DNA of 64,000 nucleotides, taken from the NCBI GenBank assembly GCA_022829145.1, contig CM040743.1:27207646-27271645 (forward strand), read 5' to 3'. The notes beneath the pieces are model-generated. The model saw nothing but the letters and a program-made list of their open reading frames with translations. It was not told the DNA's origin and ran no database searches. Of the stretch, positions 1 through 11,679 are shown piece by piece. How positions within the stretch are numbered: position 1 is the stretch's first letter; each line of letters opens with the position of its first letter. The stretch comes from Albula goreensis. Taxonomy: Eukaryota > Chordata > Actinopteri > Albuliformes > Albulidae. The translations under genes and the position numbers were made by a program.

Positions 1-732
1 AACAACTGGTATCCATCTAATTATGGCAAGGTTGATTTTTCTGCATTATACAACTAAGGATATACAGAGTGTCTCTTGTGATAAAGAACCCTTTTGTATG
101 TGCCCCTGAATTCAGTGCTTACCCATGACAACCACAAATCTCTCAGTTTTCCTAACATGATCTTTGTGGTAACTGAGAAGAAATGTATGCTCCTCATCAT
201 TTCTGTCTCACTTTCAATTGTTTTATGTATGGCTGATACATAAAGCAATTGTTACCTAATGTAGTGTTTTCACATCACAAAAAGAAAATAAAGTGCAAAT
301 GGCTCAGCCAGTAAGGCACTTGCTGTTACTATTTCATGTCAGTAGCTGACTGTTATTCAGACTCTGCAGTTTCAGGACACAGTTGGCTTTGTCCTGTCAG
401 AGAAGGGATGACTCAGTTTGTCTTGTGTTCCTTAGCTTACTGTTGCACAACATGCCGTAAAGCATTTAGCCAACAGGTTGCCATCGATAGTCAGCCATTC
501 TTCCAGTCTGTACTAACTCTCTTTTATAGGCTTGTGTAGAAAGGTAGTCACTGTTCAATAGGTGATGCTTTGGAGCAGTGGCCTGGCTTAAGTTTTCAGC
601 ATTCCTTGCGTGGATGTGATGATGGAGCATAGTGCACTTGGAGATTCAAGTCTGAAATGTGAAGTGGGTGAGAAAACATTATTGCATTACCTTGGAAAGT
701 CATTTAACTCAGCCTTGTTTATTTGGTCCCAG
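1..732. other. usp5 intron (upstream part), no exon seen
   Basis: This stretch precedes the first recognisable usp5 exon and ends in a splice acceptor at 731-732. The short open frames in it have no domain character. I looked for the preceding usp5 coding segment and did not find it, so it presumably lies upstream of the window. A stretch near 300-330 (a 'ggctcagccagtaaggcac' type sequence) looks faintly like a tRNA-derived SINE head, but this is too weak to call. Confidence 0.5.
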
Positions 733-3700
733 ATGTGAGTATTGATGTGCCTGAAACACTGGACTTGAGTTCACTCCGAGGGACAGGGCTGCAGCCAGGG
801 GAGGAGGTGCTTCCAGAGGTTGCTCCGCCCCCACTAATGACCCCTGATGTAGAGGTCAAAGGTATCCTGGGTTCCCATGGCAACGAGGATGACGACTCGC
901 TCTACTCCCCACTGCTGTGTCAGTCTGTCTGTCTTTTTCCTCTTACTGCCAGCATACGTCTCCCATCTGTCCATTGGTACCCCAACGCTCCTTGAATTCC
1001 ATCCTCTCTCTTCCTTTTTCCCTCTGTTTCTGTGCGTTTTGATCAGATTATTATCCACTTTCTTACCATTTGTGAGCTTGTCCATAAAGTTATCTGAGCT
1101 GTATCCAGTGTGTGAATGTGAGAACATGTTGGTATTTGCCCACTTATTTTTAACATAAAGTTCCTCAACAAGAATTGGATATCTTTCTGAGCATCACAGT
1201 TCATGCTTTAATACCACTTTGTGGTTCATATTAACCTTTCCTTTCCTCTCTCAGCCCCTGTACTGGATGATTCAATTGTATCCCAGCTGTATGAGATGGG
1301 CTTTCCTCCAGAGGCCTGCAAGAAGGCAGTGTACTGCACTGGCAACACTGGAATTGACGCAGCCATGAACTGGGTGATGGGCCACATGGATGACCCAGGT
1401 GATTGGAAAGGGCACATTTCGGTGATCAGAAGTAGGAGTGCACCGATATCATTTTTTATTTTTTTTGCATCTGGTACAGATACCAAACACTTAGAACCAA
1501 TACCATGCATTTTTAATAAAAAGGCATGGAGAGGGTCAAATGACATTACATTTAAATGTAATTACTCCTATCACATAATTACTCATAACACATTTCTCTT
1601 TGAATCACATGAAAATGTGTCTCTTTGAGGAAAAATGTGCAATGTTTATGAAACCAAAACAAGATACTTCACTTGTTTCTTTTAGGAAAGGTATAGAAGA
1701 ACATCAATAGCTGGAATGTTTTCACAGACACACACTATGACATGGCTGCATTGAATTCTCCTTTATAATTGGCTGGAAGGTATATGTTATATTTGCATAC
1801 ACGGACAGCTATGAAGTTGTTCAACCAAAAGGCTGTGGAACCATTCCACATCAATACTCAGTGTCATTTCCCAGAGCAGATTTGTCTCCAGTTCTAGCTG
1901 CCATTGACTGTAACCAAAGAAATAAGTTAAAAAGTTGATTAATAAAATGTAGTAGCTAATGTTAAATCTGCCATTGTTGAATTAACTTTCATCCTCCTAA
2001 ACACTTTTGCAGTATTTATTCTATTTGGAAATATGTACATATCTAACATTCACATTAATCACATTAAACATTTATCCAGCGAATTGCTTAATTATATGTT
2101 GCCACACACACTTTAACAGCAAACCCAGTAAAATATATGTAAATATTTTAAAATGTTTATTTCAGTTAGACAAACCGTATACAGTGAATGTTATCATCTT
2201 TGCAAAGTTGCTGTTGTGTAAATGGGATGCTGCATTCCAAGGTGAATGGTCATAAGATACAGAAATAATGTACTTCTTGGGGGAAACCCCTTTGCTTTGT
2301 CATGCATTATCCCTAACGTTCCATATAATAACAGCAGACTAATTTTATTATCTGCAATGGGTTGAACAAAATTGTTAATGACAACTTAGCAAATTCAACG
2401 TAAACTCACACGCTACAATGTAAATCTGAAAATCTCAGCTAACATTCTCCATTATTTCATGCATCTGACATCAATTAGCCAGTTAGCTCGTAATATATTG
2501 GTTACGTATTGCCCCAGTGTCAGTGGCATATTCTTTTTGACAAAGAGAAGCATGTCTGCTTTGTCACTTGTAAGTCTGCTGCACTTAAAAGCCCAGTAGT
2601 CATATTTGTTGGTACTACCTGTGGACTACAAATGACATGCTTACATAACATGTATGGTACTTGTACTCGTAAAACTGTAGTTATGAGACTGACACCAATG
2701 CTGTATCAGCTGAGGACTGATACCAACGAGTGGCATCGGTGCATCCTAGTCAGAGGGTTCAGAGACTGATTTTATTAGCATTAGATTCTAATGACAATTG
2801 AAATCCATTAGAATTATTATTAGGGGAGATGGGGGTTGATTGTCACATGGGTTGGTTGTCATATTCATTATATCTTGCCCCTAGAAGGTGCTGTTAAAGG
2901 AAAATGTGGTACTCAATTTTCAGAATTGGGGTCAGAAGTTAGCTATAAGGTAATTTCAGCAGTAAGACACTTGACATTGAAGTGAGAGGACTTTTTGTGT
3001 TTTTCATGTCAAAATGTAAATATCAAGCTCTTTGATGTTTCTCTTCTAGGCTTTTACATAATGGGTTTATCATTGAACAATTATTGCCATGAAAAAGTGT
3101 GAAGGGAGAGCTATAGTTTAGATGTTTTTTCTTACCTACACTACAACATGTGCTGGTTAGCTTGGGGTCACAAGTGGCTCAAGATGTATTTGACAGTCCA
3201 CGTCTTTTGATCAGAATAAGCTTCAGGAGAGTAACGTCAGTCCATTCTTACCTGACACTTTAGGCTTCAATTACACATTGAAATGGAATCTATAAAGGAT
3301 ACAGTGTTTGAGGAATTCAAATAGAAGTAAAAAGTGTGACTAGCAACCCTGTTCTCCCCTTCTCTTTTTCATTTACCATCCTCTCCCTCTCTAGATTTCT
3401 CAGCCCCCATGGTGTTGCCATGTGGAAGCTCTGAACCTGGATCCACGCCCACAGATGCAATATCAGAGGAGCACTTGGCAACCATTGTATCCATGGGTTT
3501 TGGTCGAGATCAGGCCACAAGAGCACTGCGGGCCACAGTGAGTCTCTGTACACAACCTCATAATCAAGCATCTCTGGTGTCCACAGCATTAATAATATTC
3601 TGCATTTTAGAGTGATCTCTAACATGTTTTATATGGTCCCATCAATAAGCCCTCGGAGTGTTGCACCAGTAAAGTTTAGTTTTTTTTTTTTTTTTTTTCA

Positions 3701-6700
3701 GTTCAATGTTTCAAAGGAATCCAATTTTGATTGAATTATCAAGGGTATATTCACAAGAAAAAGGCACTTCAAGAAAGCAATTTTGGCAGAATACCAAAAT
3801 ACAGTGGTACCTTGACCTACGAGTTTAATTTGTTCTGTGACCGAGGTCGCATCTCAATTTGCTTGTATTTCAAATTAATTTTCCCCATTAAAATTAATTG
3901 AAATGCTTGATCCATTCCAGCCCCCCAAAAACCACACCATTTTTTTTTTGTTACGTGTTTTTAGGTAAGAAAAATGTACTTTATAAATAACAAATAATGT
4001 ATAAAAAATAATAATACATAATAAAAGAGAATGTAAATAAATAAACTGGTTTTATTAAATGTATTTACCTTGAAGATCAGATGAAAATGCTGGAGGAGGA
4101 GGAGGAGGTTGGGGGAGTTTTTCATTTTGTGCTCTATCGCTAACTTACTCACTACACACTTAATGCTACAAGTTATTGCTAAATTTAACTTGCACACTAT
4201 GCTACATCTTATCACTAAACTTAATTGCTACTTTTTCATATTTATTTTTTTTTTCCATTTCATTTAATCTTCTTCTTCTTCTCTGACTTTTGCCACACTT
4301 TCCTCGCTTTCACTTGCAGGGCGTTTAAATATAAACCTGTCCAAGGAGGTTTGTTTCTTCCTCCCTTTCAAAATGTTTCAGAAATGATTGAGGCAAGTGT
4401 CATTACAAAGCGCCAACGCATGACCTGTTGCAGCTTTTTCAGGGTGGTTCTTTTCAATAAACTTCAAAAAACATTTCCTTAATCTCACTTTTACGGATAA
4501 CCTCCACTGCCTCTGGCTCCTCTGCATTAATTTCCTGCAAAACCTCCGTATGCTGCTGCTGCTGTAGCTCCTTTAATTCCTCCATTGTCAGTTCCTCGTT
4601 GTGCTTCTTGACAAGGTCGCTAACGTCCTCTTCATTCACTTCCTGGCCTATGGACTTTCCGAGGGACACAATCTCTCCACCACTTCAGGTTTGAGTCCTT
4701 CGAAGTCCATTTTGGACACAACCTCAGGCCACAGCTTCTTCCATACAGAGTTTAAGGCCCTTCTGGTATCACCCTGCCAGGCCATGTCGATAATTCTGAG
4801 GCAGGTCACAATATTGTAGTGATCTTTCCAGAACTCTCAAAGGGTGAGGCTTGTGTTCTCCATAACCTCAAAACAGCGCTGGAACAGGTGCTTGGTGAAG
4901 AGCTTTCTGAAATTTGAAATCACCTGCTGGTCCATGGGCTGCAGGATAGGGGTGGTGTTGGGTGGAAGGTAGAGGACCTTAATAAACTTAAATTCATCAA
5001 GGATGTCGTCTTCGAGGTTTGGTGGGTGCGCGGGAGCATTGTCAAGGACGAGAAGGGCTTGCAGGGGTAGGTTATTTTCCAAAAGGTACTTCATGACTGC
5101 AGGACCAAAGACCTGGTTTACCCACTCCACAAAGAACTTCTTGGGGCCCCACGCCTTTGGATTTGCCCTTCACATAACCTGCAGTTTTTCTTTAATGAGA
5201 CTTAAAGGCTCTGGGGTTTTCAGAGTGATAGACGAGTAGCGGCTTAATCTTGCAAGTGCAAGGGTTAACCTATCCTTCATGGGTTTGTGGCCTGGCAAGC
5301 TCTTCTCCTCTGCCGTTATATGCGTCCTCCTCGGCATCTTTTTCCAGAAGAGCCCTGTCTCACCACAGTTGAAGATTTGCTGTGGGATGTATCCTTCGGC
5401 TTTTATCAGTTCGGCAAAAGTTTTAATAAAATCCTCAGCTGCCTTTACATCCGAGCTGGCTGCCTCACCATGCCTGATGACAGAGTGAATGCCGGTCCTC
5501 TTTCTAAAATCTATCAAACCATCCCCGACTGGCTTTGAATGACTCTTCCGATGCCTCCTCCGTTGATGTTCCCGCCTTCTGCTGCACCAAATCCCCGTGA
5601 ATGTCTCGTGCCTTCTCACAGATGGTGGTCTTGGTCATGGTATCTCCTGCGAGCTGCTTCTCTGTCCACAGCAACAACAACTTCTCCATCTCTTCATGGA
5701 CAGAGGTTCGGAACTTTGAAATAATCTTAATGCCCTTGGCTGGCGTTATAGCCTTTATCAACTCCTTCTGCTTCAAAATCGTGCATATCGTAGAAGTACT
5801 ACGATTGTACTGCCTCGCCAAGTCGACAACACGCACACCTCGCTCATGTTTTTCGATGATTTTGTGCTTTATATCCAAGGACATCATCCTTATTCTCAGC
5901 ACTGCCCTTGGCACTCACTTTCTCAGGACCCATAGTTAAAAATAAAAAATTTTCCAAAATAAACAAAAACAAAAGCAACAGCGATACAACAGAGATGCTT
6001 GCACGGCAAGATAACCACGTGAACTGGACACTCGCTGGGCTACCTAGCGGCGGGTGGCGTAAGCTCACTGGCTCGTATCTCAGATCTTGTTTCGCATCAT
6101 AAAGCAAAAAATCGACCAAGCGACGGCTCGTATCTCAGAAAATTCGTCAGTTGATTCACTCGTATGTCAAGGTACCACTGTACATTGTTCCTAAAATGTA
6201 CTCTTCAACTTAATACACTAATAATATAATGTACATGGACCCGAACAATATTATGATCAACATCAGAGGACAGGATTCACATTGACTCAATGTGTTATAC
6301 ATATAAAATTACCTTGTGACTCTTGTGAGTAAATAATAATCATAACCTGAGTGGTACCACAAAACATTATGCTCTTATACCAAACCCATCCCAAGACAAT
6401 AGCATAACCTTCCATCATACTAATGTGCTTCAAGAGGCTGGCAAGTCTTCAGAAAGAGTTTAAAGAATGGCTCAGATTGGGCCTTTGAGTGGCGATTTCA
6501 GTAAAGACACATTTAGGTAGCTGTGCATCCCACAGGTTAGGAGTTGTAGGCTCAGTCATGCTATTACCAGCTATGATTTATGGTCATCTGAAAAGGCAAC
6601 AATTGGCCTACCTAAAAACTCTAAGCATTAATGTCTATTATTATCTAAATAAGATGTAGATTATTACTCGATGGAAAAATTCTTCATCATAACAACAGTA

Positions 6701-8048
6701 AATAAATGACTGATCCCATAACAACATGATACACTGTACACAAAACTGTTGTAAAATGAACTGCATTTGCTTCTGTGAACACTCTAGAACCATCTAGTGG
6801 GCTGCTGTCTTTTAATATGAACTGGACTTTACACATCCTGAGATTGCTTCTTGTTGTTCTTCCACTCTCTCTCAGGGCAATGTTCTGGAACGGGCGGTGG
6901 ACTGGCTTTTCTCCCACTTGGATGACCTGGAGTCAATGGAGGTATCAGAGGGGGGGCGCTCTGCTGGGGAAAGTGAAGGAAACCGGAGCCCCCTCCAGGA
7001 CCCCGTGTGAGAGACGGAGATGAAAGTGAGTTCATTTAAAAGTGTGTGGAAACATTCCCTTTTCTACCATTTTCCTGATTTATTTATTTATTAGGATTTT
7101 CCTTTAGGAATGATATGATATCAAAATACACTGAAAACAGACAAGTTTGAAATCTAGTTTAAACAGAATCAAAATGTCTAATATTTTTGGGAAATTCATC
7201 AGTAGTCTTTACATAATTTGAAAATTATGTCCATAAAACCTACCTATATGTAATTGATATGTAACTGTATATAATGTTGTAATCTCTCTCCTTGTTTTTA
7301 CCTTCTGTCTCATTTTCTCCAGAGTATGAGCTGTTTGCTTTCATCAGCCACATGGGCACAAGTACCATGTGTGGTCACTATGTCTGCCACATCAAAAAGG
7401 ACCAGCAGTGAGAATATTTTCTTTTTTTTTTACTTCATACAGTTATGTGACTGTGGAATAATATTATTTCTTATGAAGAAAGCATTGTTTGAGGTTGCTA
7501 AAGAAAAAAAAAAGCAATTTGCTACATATTCAGGAAGACATCTTTACAGAAAGTTTACATTTTGTATTTTTTTTTTTTTAATTCTCCTATACTTTTTCAA
7601 GAAGGAAACTGCAATGAATTGTGAGAGCAATTGGCACCATGGGTCAAAGGGTTAGACTGTAGAATGGCCAGTGAGATTAGCCCATCCAGTGGTGTCATTT
7701 CAATTTGCCTTGGAGCTTCACACGTTGTGCTTAGACCAGGAACAGGGCCTCTCTATTAGCCTCCCTCTTGAGCATGCTGCAAATGCCAAGCCAAGGTTTA
7801 GGTGTCACAACAAACTGTCATCTGATTACTCTAACAATATTATGGTGCCGCAGTGCTGTATGTCTGGTGTGTTGCACCTTGTTTTTACCAACACTTATAC
7901 TATCTGTTGGATATTGCACAGTTTTAGTATTTAACAGGCAAATTTCTCTTTCAGGTGGGTCATCTTCAACGATCACAAGGTGTGTGCCTCTGAGAAGCCC
8001 CCTAAGGACTTGGGATACCTGTACTTCTACAGGAGAGTGACTGAGTGA
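733..8048 (+). CDS. usp5: Ubiquitin carboxyl-terminal hydrolase 5 (isopeptidase T), C-terminal exons
   Basis: USP5 is a cytosolic and nuclear cysteine deubiquitinase that disassembles unanchored polyubiquitin. Six coding exons are visible: 733-861 (or -918), 1255-1398, 3395-3537, 6876-7025, 7323-7407 and 7955-8048 (stop 8046-8048), all with AG/GT borders and compatible phases. Exon 2 encodes UBA1 ([20 protein letters not shown], then [12 protein letters not shown]). Exons 3-4 encode UBA2 ([20 protein letters not shown], then [15 protein letters not shown]). Exons 5-6 encode the end of the UCH domain ([20 protein letters not shown], then [20 protein letters not shown]). The catalytic His codon is 7376-7378. 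The catalytic Cys and the ZnF-UBP domains must lie upstream of the window. MCGHYVC and the split UBA spacing fit USP5 better than the paralog USP13 (family knowledge). Exon 4 as given has an in-frame stop at 7008-7010, while its last part reads correctly one frame over ([10 protein letters not shown]). This is either an indel error or a real lesion. Introns 2 and 3 carry DNA transposons. Confidence 0.93.
862..918 (+). other. usp5: Alternative exon extension of usp5 (second 5' splice site)
   Basis: Two donors can end this exon: GTATCC at 862 and GTCAGT at 919. Both leave phase 1 and both join cleanly to the acceptor at 1254. Using the second adds 57 bases (19 codons: [13 protein letters not shown] then LYSPLL). 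Human USP5 has long and short isoforms differing by an insert at exactly this place with the same acidic G-NED-DS-SP character (recalled family knowledge). The long form changes the linker before UBA1. Confidence 0.7.
1433..2748. mobile_element. hAT-like DNA transposon in usp5 intron
   Basis: The left end reads taggagtgcaccgatatc and the right end, reverse-complemented, reads taggatgcaccgatgcc, giving matching terminal inverted repeats. The flanking 8-mers are atcagaag (1425-1432) and gtcagagg (2749-2756), 6 of 8 identical, which fits the 8-bp target duplication of hAT elements. The ~1.3 kb interior is AT-rich with no recognisable transposase, so it is non-autonomous or decayed. The TIR resembles a common fish hAT group with 'gtgcaccgat' ends. 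The rest of this intron (2757-3394) and the intron sequence at 6183-6875 show nothing I can name. Confidence 0.65.
3802..6180 (-). mobile_element. Complete pogo/Tigger-type DNA transposon in usp5 intron 3
   Basis: The element begins cagtggtaccttgacctacg and ends with its near-perfect reverse complement (23-bp TIR, one mismatch). It is flanked on both sides by TA (3800-3801 and 6181-6182), the target duplication of the Tc1/mariner/pogo group. The 2,379-bp length is close to that of canonical Tigger elements. It carries a single transposase relic on the minus strand, antisense to usp5, and sits entirely inside the intron between 3538 and 6875. Confidence 0.93.
4265..5933 (-). pseudogene. Tigger/TIGD-like transposase relic
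   Basis: The start codon is 5933-5931 (MGPEKVSAK...), followed by a frame change. Then comes a CENP-B/psq helix-turn-helix ([20 protein letters not shown]), a second HTH region and a DDE_1 domain. The second and third catalytic Asp are present in [11 protein letters not shown] (Asp codon 5041-5043) and QPMDQQVI (4930-4932). The first Asp, expected in a [11 protein letters not shown] motif, is Gly (codon 5362-5364). The acidic C-terminal tail ([20 protein letters not shown]) also matches the family and runs on to about 4265 through stops. With at least two frameshifts, a stop and the lost catalytic Asp, the protein would be inactive. Confidence 0.9.
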
Positions 8049-8200
8049 AAGAGACCAACACTTCTACACTACATTGACTGAGTGAGAGATACCTGTACCT
8101 CTACAGGGTAGTGACTGAGAGAGAGGGAGAGGTACCTGTACCTCTACAACAAAGTAAGTGAAATGGTGCAGGACCAGTACTTACAGCAGTGAATGAGTGA
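8013..8200 (+). repeat. Tandem repeat growing out of the usp5 stop codon region
   Basis: The last coding bases of usp5 (cctgtacttctacaggagag, then tgactgagtga) recur as degenerate copies in the 3' UTR. The anchor acttctac/acctctac lies at 8023, 8060, 8097 and 8139, with a weaker copy near 8178, spaced 37, 37, 42 and 39 bases. Each copy is followed by a gtgactgag-like string. It looks like local tandem duplication of the terminal codons after, or together with, the stop. Confidence 0.7.
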
Positions 8201-8569
8201 GAGAGGAGGAGTTCAAACAGAAGAGGACGAATCCAGCAAGAGAGGAATAGATGAAAATGGGGGAAAAGGGGTAAATGTAGGGCTGGTATGTGCATGAACG
8301 AGTGATGTGCATTCAGAGGTTGGGATGAATGGACAGAGAGGTGTCCATTCACACCTCACTGCCATACATCTCGCCTTCCTGTGTCTAAGAAATACTGCGT
8401 ATTCCCTGACCACCCCCCCCCCAAGCCAAAACTCATCACCTCTCAAGACTCATCTTTTTTTCTCCCCACTGGTTAGGGCTTTAGTGATGCCATTGCAGCT
8501 TCAGCCATTCAATTTCCTACTCTCCCCTATATCTAATAACTGCCATTGACCAGAAAATAATGCTAATAC

Positions 8570-8575
8570 AATAAA
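8570..8575 (+). terminator. usp5: Candidate proximal poly(A) signal of usp5
   Basis: AATAAA occurs about 520 bases after the usp5 stop, followed by moderately GT-rich sequence. It competes with the stronger-looking site at 8688. Confidence 0.45.
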
Positions 8576-8687
8576 ATCCAGCTGAAAAATGTTAACACTC
8601 AAGAATGTGATGCTTGTTGTTGTAAGAGAGTGGTGACAATGAGAGAGTTCTGAAAAAATGAACTTCTGTATTCCTCCTGCTTTGGTG

Positions 8688-8693
8688 AATAAA
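8688..8693 (+). terminator. usp5: Candidate distal poly(A) signal of usp5
   Basis: AATAAA is followed within 15-50 bases by a GT/T-rich stretch (tgtggatttgtgccttgttt), the usual downstream element. This would give a 3' UTR of about 660-700 bases. Confidence 0.55.
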
Positions 8694-8719
8694 TATGTGG
8701 ATTTGTGCCTTGTTTGCAG

Positions 8720-9513
8720 CCTGTTTGGTTTTGTCATGCTTCTGTTAGTAAATAATACAATTCTCAAAATGAGTAAAAACAGCCATGTTGTTAATGAAGA
8801 GACGGATCCCATGTTTGCAGTTTGCAGAAGACCGATACTTTACTGAAACAGCTGGCCACAGGAGCAGAAGCACAGGGCAAAAGGTTGAATGATTACATTG
8901 TGTTGTCAACATTTACACAGTGTAAGGGAAATACATTAGCATGTGATGACAAGGTAACCCCAGGAAGTGAGGCCCATACAGCGACATCCCTTTGTTATTC
9001 TAATACACATTCTCATACACTGTGCCGCTCTCTAGGACTGTCTCCCAACACTTCCAACATGTCAATGAGGAGCAGTGTGATTTTGAAAGAGAATTGACAA
9101 TTGGGAGCTTGATAAACATCTATAAACTGTTATCATAGTGACATTGTGAACAGAAACATTGAACATTGCAGCTTTGACTGTTGTGGTTTAGACCGGAGAA
9201 CTTGTGGTGGCCAGGTATTGTCCATCTGTAGTTTAGTTGTAAAGTAGCTTCAAGTGCCAGGCTTATAGCTTTGAACTGTAATAATAATAATAAACTTAGT
9301 TTAGCCAAGGCTAAAAATTTTGTCCTGGGTCTCACCTCACTGTGAAGAAAGAAGTACAAATTCAAAAAGCCTAGTGGAAGAAAGGCAGTCCAGAGCAATA
9401 AACCTACCCACTTATGGGGTGTAACCCGTTTTCTCTACATGACCATTATCTCAGTGAAGACAAGTCCAATGAGAAGGTTGTAAATCAAATCTGATATGAC
9501 ATAACCAGATACT
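8720..9513. other. Intergenic, nothing recognised
   Basis: Unique-looking AT-moderate sequence between the usp5 poly(A) region and the LINE. The short open frames here lack domains or codon character. Confidence 0.4.
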
Positions 9514-11495
9514 TACATTATAGGCATTTAGCAGACGCTCCTATCCAGAGCGACGCAAAGTGTATGTCTCTCGGGACATGGGTGTTAAAGTGCTAGCAAA
9601 GAGTAAAATTCTCAAGTGCCAGTATAGCTAGCGTGGACTAAACCCTATGGATGACCTGTCGAGGGAAAAAATACAAGAAACAATTAGTAATATCAACAAT
9701 TCTTAAGATCAGGTTGCTATAAGCAAAACTATGGCTCAGTGGGAGAGCTTGGGAGGGAAGGAGAGAGGTGCATCCTGAAGAGGTGAGTCTTCAGTCTAAG
9801 CTTGAAGGTGGACAGACTATCTGCTGGCCTGACATCCATGGTAAGGTCATTTCACTCGCAGGGAGCCAGAACAGACAGCAGACGTCACTGGGAAGTGCAG
9901 GCATGGAGAGGAGGGGGCACCAGGCACGCTGAAGACGCAGATCAGAGCGAATTGGAAAGCAGGTAAGGTTTGATGATCTTCTGAAGATAGGATGGGGCCG
10001 TCCCCTTGACATCCTGGAAGGCAAGCACCAAGGTTTTTAATCTGATGCGAGCCAAGACAGGTAACCAGTGGAGGTTGAAGACCAGACGGCAGCGTCCTGG
10101 ATGGGCTGCAAAGGTCTGATGGAAGATGCTGGAAGGCTAGCAGGGAGGGAGTTGCAGTAGTCCAGGTGGGAGAGTACTGTCACTTGGACTACCAGCTACG
10201 TGGAGTAGGTGGTGAGAAAGGGGCAGATTCTCCTGACATTATACAGGAAAAATCTGCACACCCAGCTCACCACTGCAATGTTCTCAAAGGTTCTTGGCAC
10301 AGGGTGACGGTGACAGGATGTTGTCACCCAGAGAGATGGATAGGTCCAGCAATGGAGAGGATGGGGCTGAAAGAGGAGGAGCTCTGTCTTGTCTGGGTTG
10401 AGCTTAAAATGGTGTGCGTTCATCCAGCTCTGAATATCCAGCAGACAAGCAGAGATCCGAGCGGAGTCCTGTAAGTCAGAGGGAGAGAATGAGTTGGATG
10501 TCATCAGCATAACCATGGTAAGCCATGGGCAGAGACGACAGGTCCAAGAGAACGGGTATAAATAGTGAATAGAAGTGGGCCAAGAACAGAGCCTTGAGGG
10601 AGACTCCTGTAGCAAGCGGACGGGGTGCCGATACTGCACGTCCCAGGCCATCTGAAAGGAGTGACCGGAGAGATAAGACTCAATCCAGCCAAGGGCAGTG
10701 CCATGGATCCCCAAAGCAGCCAGGGAGGACAGGAGGATGGAGTGGTTGACAGTGTTGAAGGCAGCCCATAAGTCCAGGAGGATCAGAACGGAAGAAAAGG
10801 AGGCTGCCCGTGCAGTGTAGAGAGATTCACTGACTGAGAGAAATGCAGTCTCAGTCGAGTGACCGGGTCTGAAGCCAGACTGGTGGGGGTCCAGCAGAGT
10901 ATTCTGAGAAAGGAATAGAGAGTTGATTAGAGGCAGCACGCTCAAAAGTTTTGGAGAGGAAGGGGAGTAGGGACACAGGGCGGTAGGTATTGATGTCAGA
11001 GGGGTCCATGGTAGGTTTCTTCAATAGAGGGGTGAGAGGCCCGCTTGAAGGAAGAGGGGAAGCAACCAGTAGACAAGGAAGAGTTTACAAGGTGGGTGAT
11101 GAATGAGAGGATGGCTGGGGTGATCGTCTGGAGGAGGGATGAAGGAATGGGATCAAGAGCACAGGTGGTAGGATAGTGGGAAAGGAGTAGCTTGGAGACC
11201 TCATTGTCGGTAAGACGGGAAAGGTGGAAAAGGACAAGGAAGGTGTAGAGGGGGAGGGGGAGAGGAAGACAAAAAGGTGTTGCGGATGTCTCCAATCTTA
11301 CCATCAAAGTAAGATGCAGAATCATCTGCAGAGAAGGCGGATTGAAGTTGGGCAGAAGGGGGGGGCTGAGCAGAGAGGAGAGAAGGGAGATCAAGCATGT
11401 CACGGATGCTAGTCAGGATGTCTGCATGTTTACAACATTCTATCAGCTTACTAACAACTCGCCTTTCAAATAAATCTTGTAGTGACCCCCAAGAC
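9514..11495 (-). mobile_element. 5'-truncated L2-like non-LTR retrotransposon
   Basis: The minus strand carries the reverse transcriptase of an L2/CR1-type LINE. The plus-strand complement of its 3' end (gcatttagcagacgctccta near 9525) is the tail motif seen very often in fish L2-like repeats. The endonuclease is missing, as expected for 5' truncation. The upper border near 11.5 kb is approximate: recognisable protein similarity stops around 11,490. Confidence 0.82.
10196..11490 (-). pseudogene. L2-like LINE reverse transcriptase relic
   Basis: From N- to C-terminal the frames give TDNEVSKLLLSHYPTTCALD, then LVNSSLSTGCFPSSFKRA, then the QSGFRPGHSTETAFL and LDLWAAFNTVNHSILL blocks, then GSVLGPLLFTIYTRSL, the catalytic YADD (codons 10511-10500) and MNAHHFKLNPDKTELLLF. 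Asp in the AFDTV-type motif has become Asn (AFNTV). At least three frameshifts separate the blocks, so no intact protein is encoded. Confidence 0.85.
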
Positions 11496-11679
11496 CAGGA
11501 CACACAATCCAAAAAGCAGCAGTCCATCAACAACGGATTTTCCTCATTGTTTTCAATGTTTTGGGCGCCTATAAAATAAGGCTGTAGCGCAGCACTTAAC
11601 TGACTTTATTTTCTGCCCTTACAGCAGCCGGAGTCTTTTTTGGTCGTTGGAAGCTGAATACGCTACACTGCATCACAAA

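Noticed and set aside
733..8048. Assignment of the deubiquitinase to usp13
   Set aside because: The MCGHYVC block and the 19-codon alternative insert before UBA1 fit USP5. USP13 has a different linker and a serine at the MCGHYVC cysteine (recalled).
10166..10474. Plus-strand 102-codon frame
   Set aside because: It is the antisense shadow of the L2-like reverse transcriptase.
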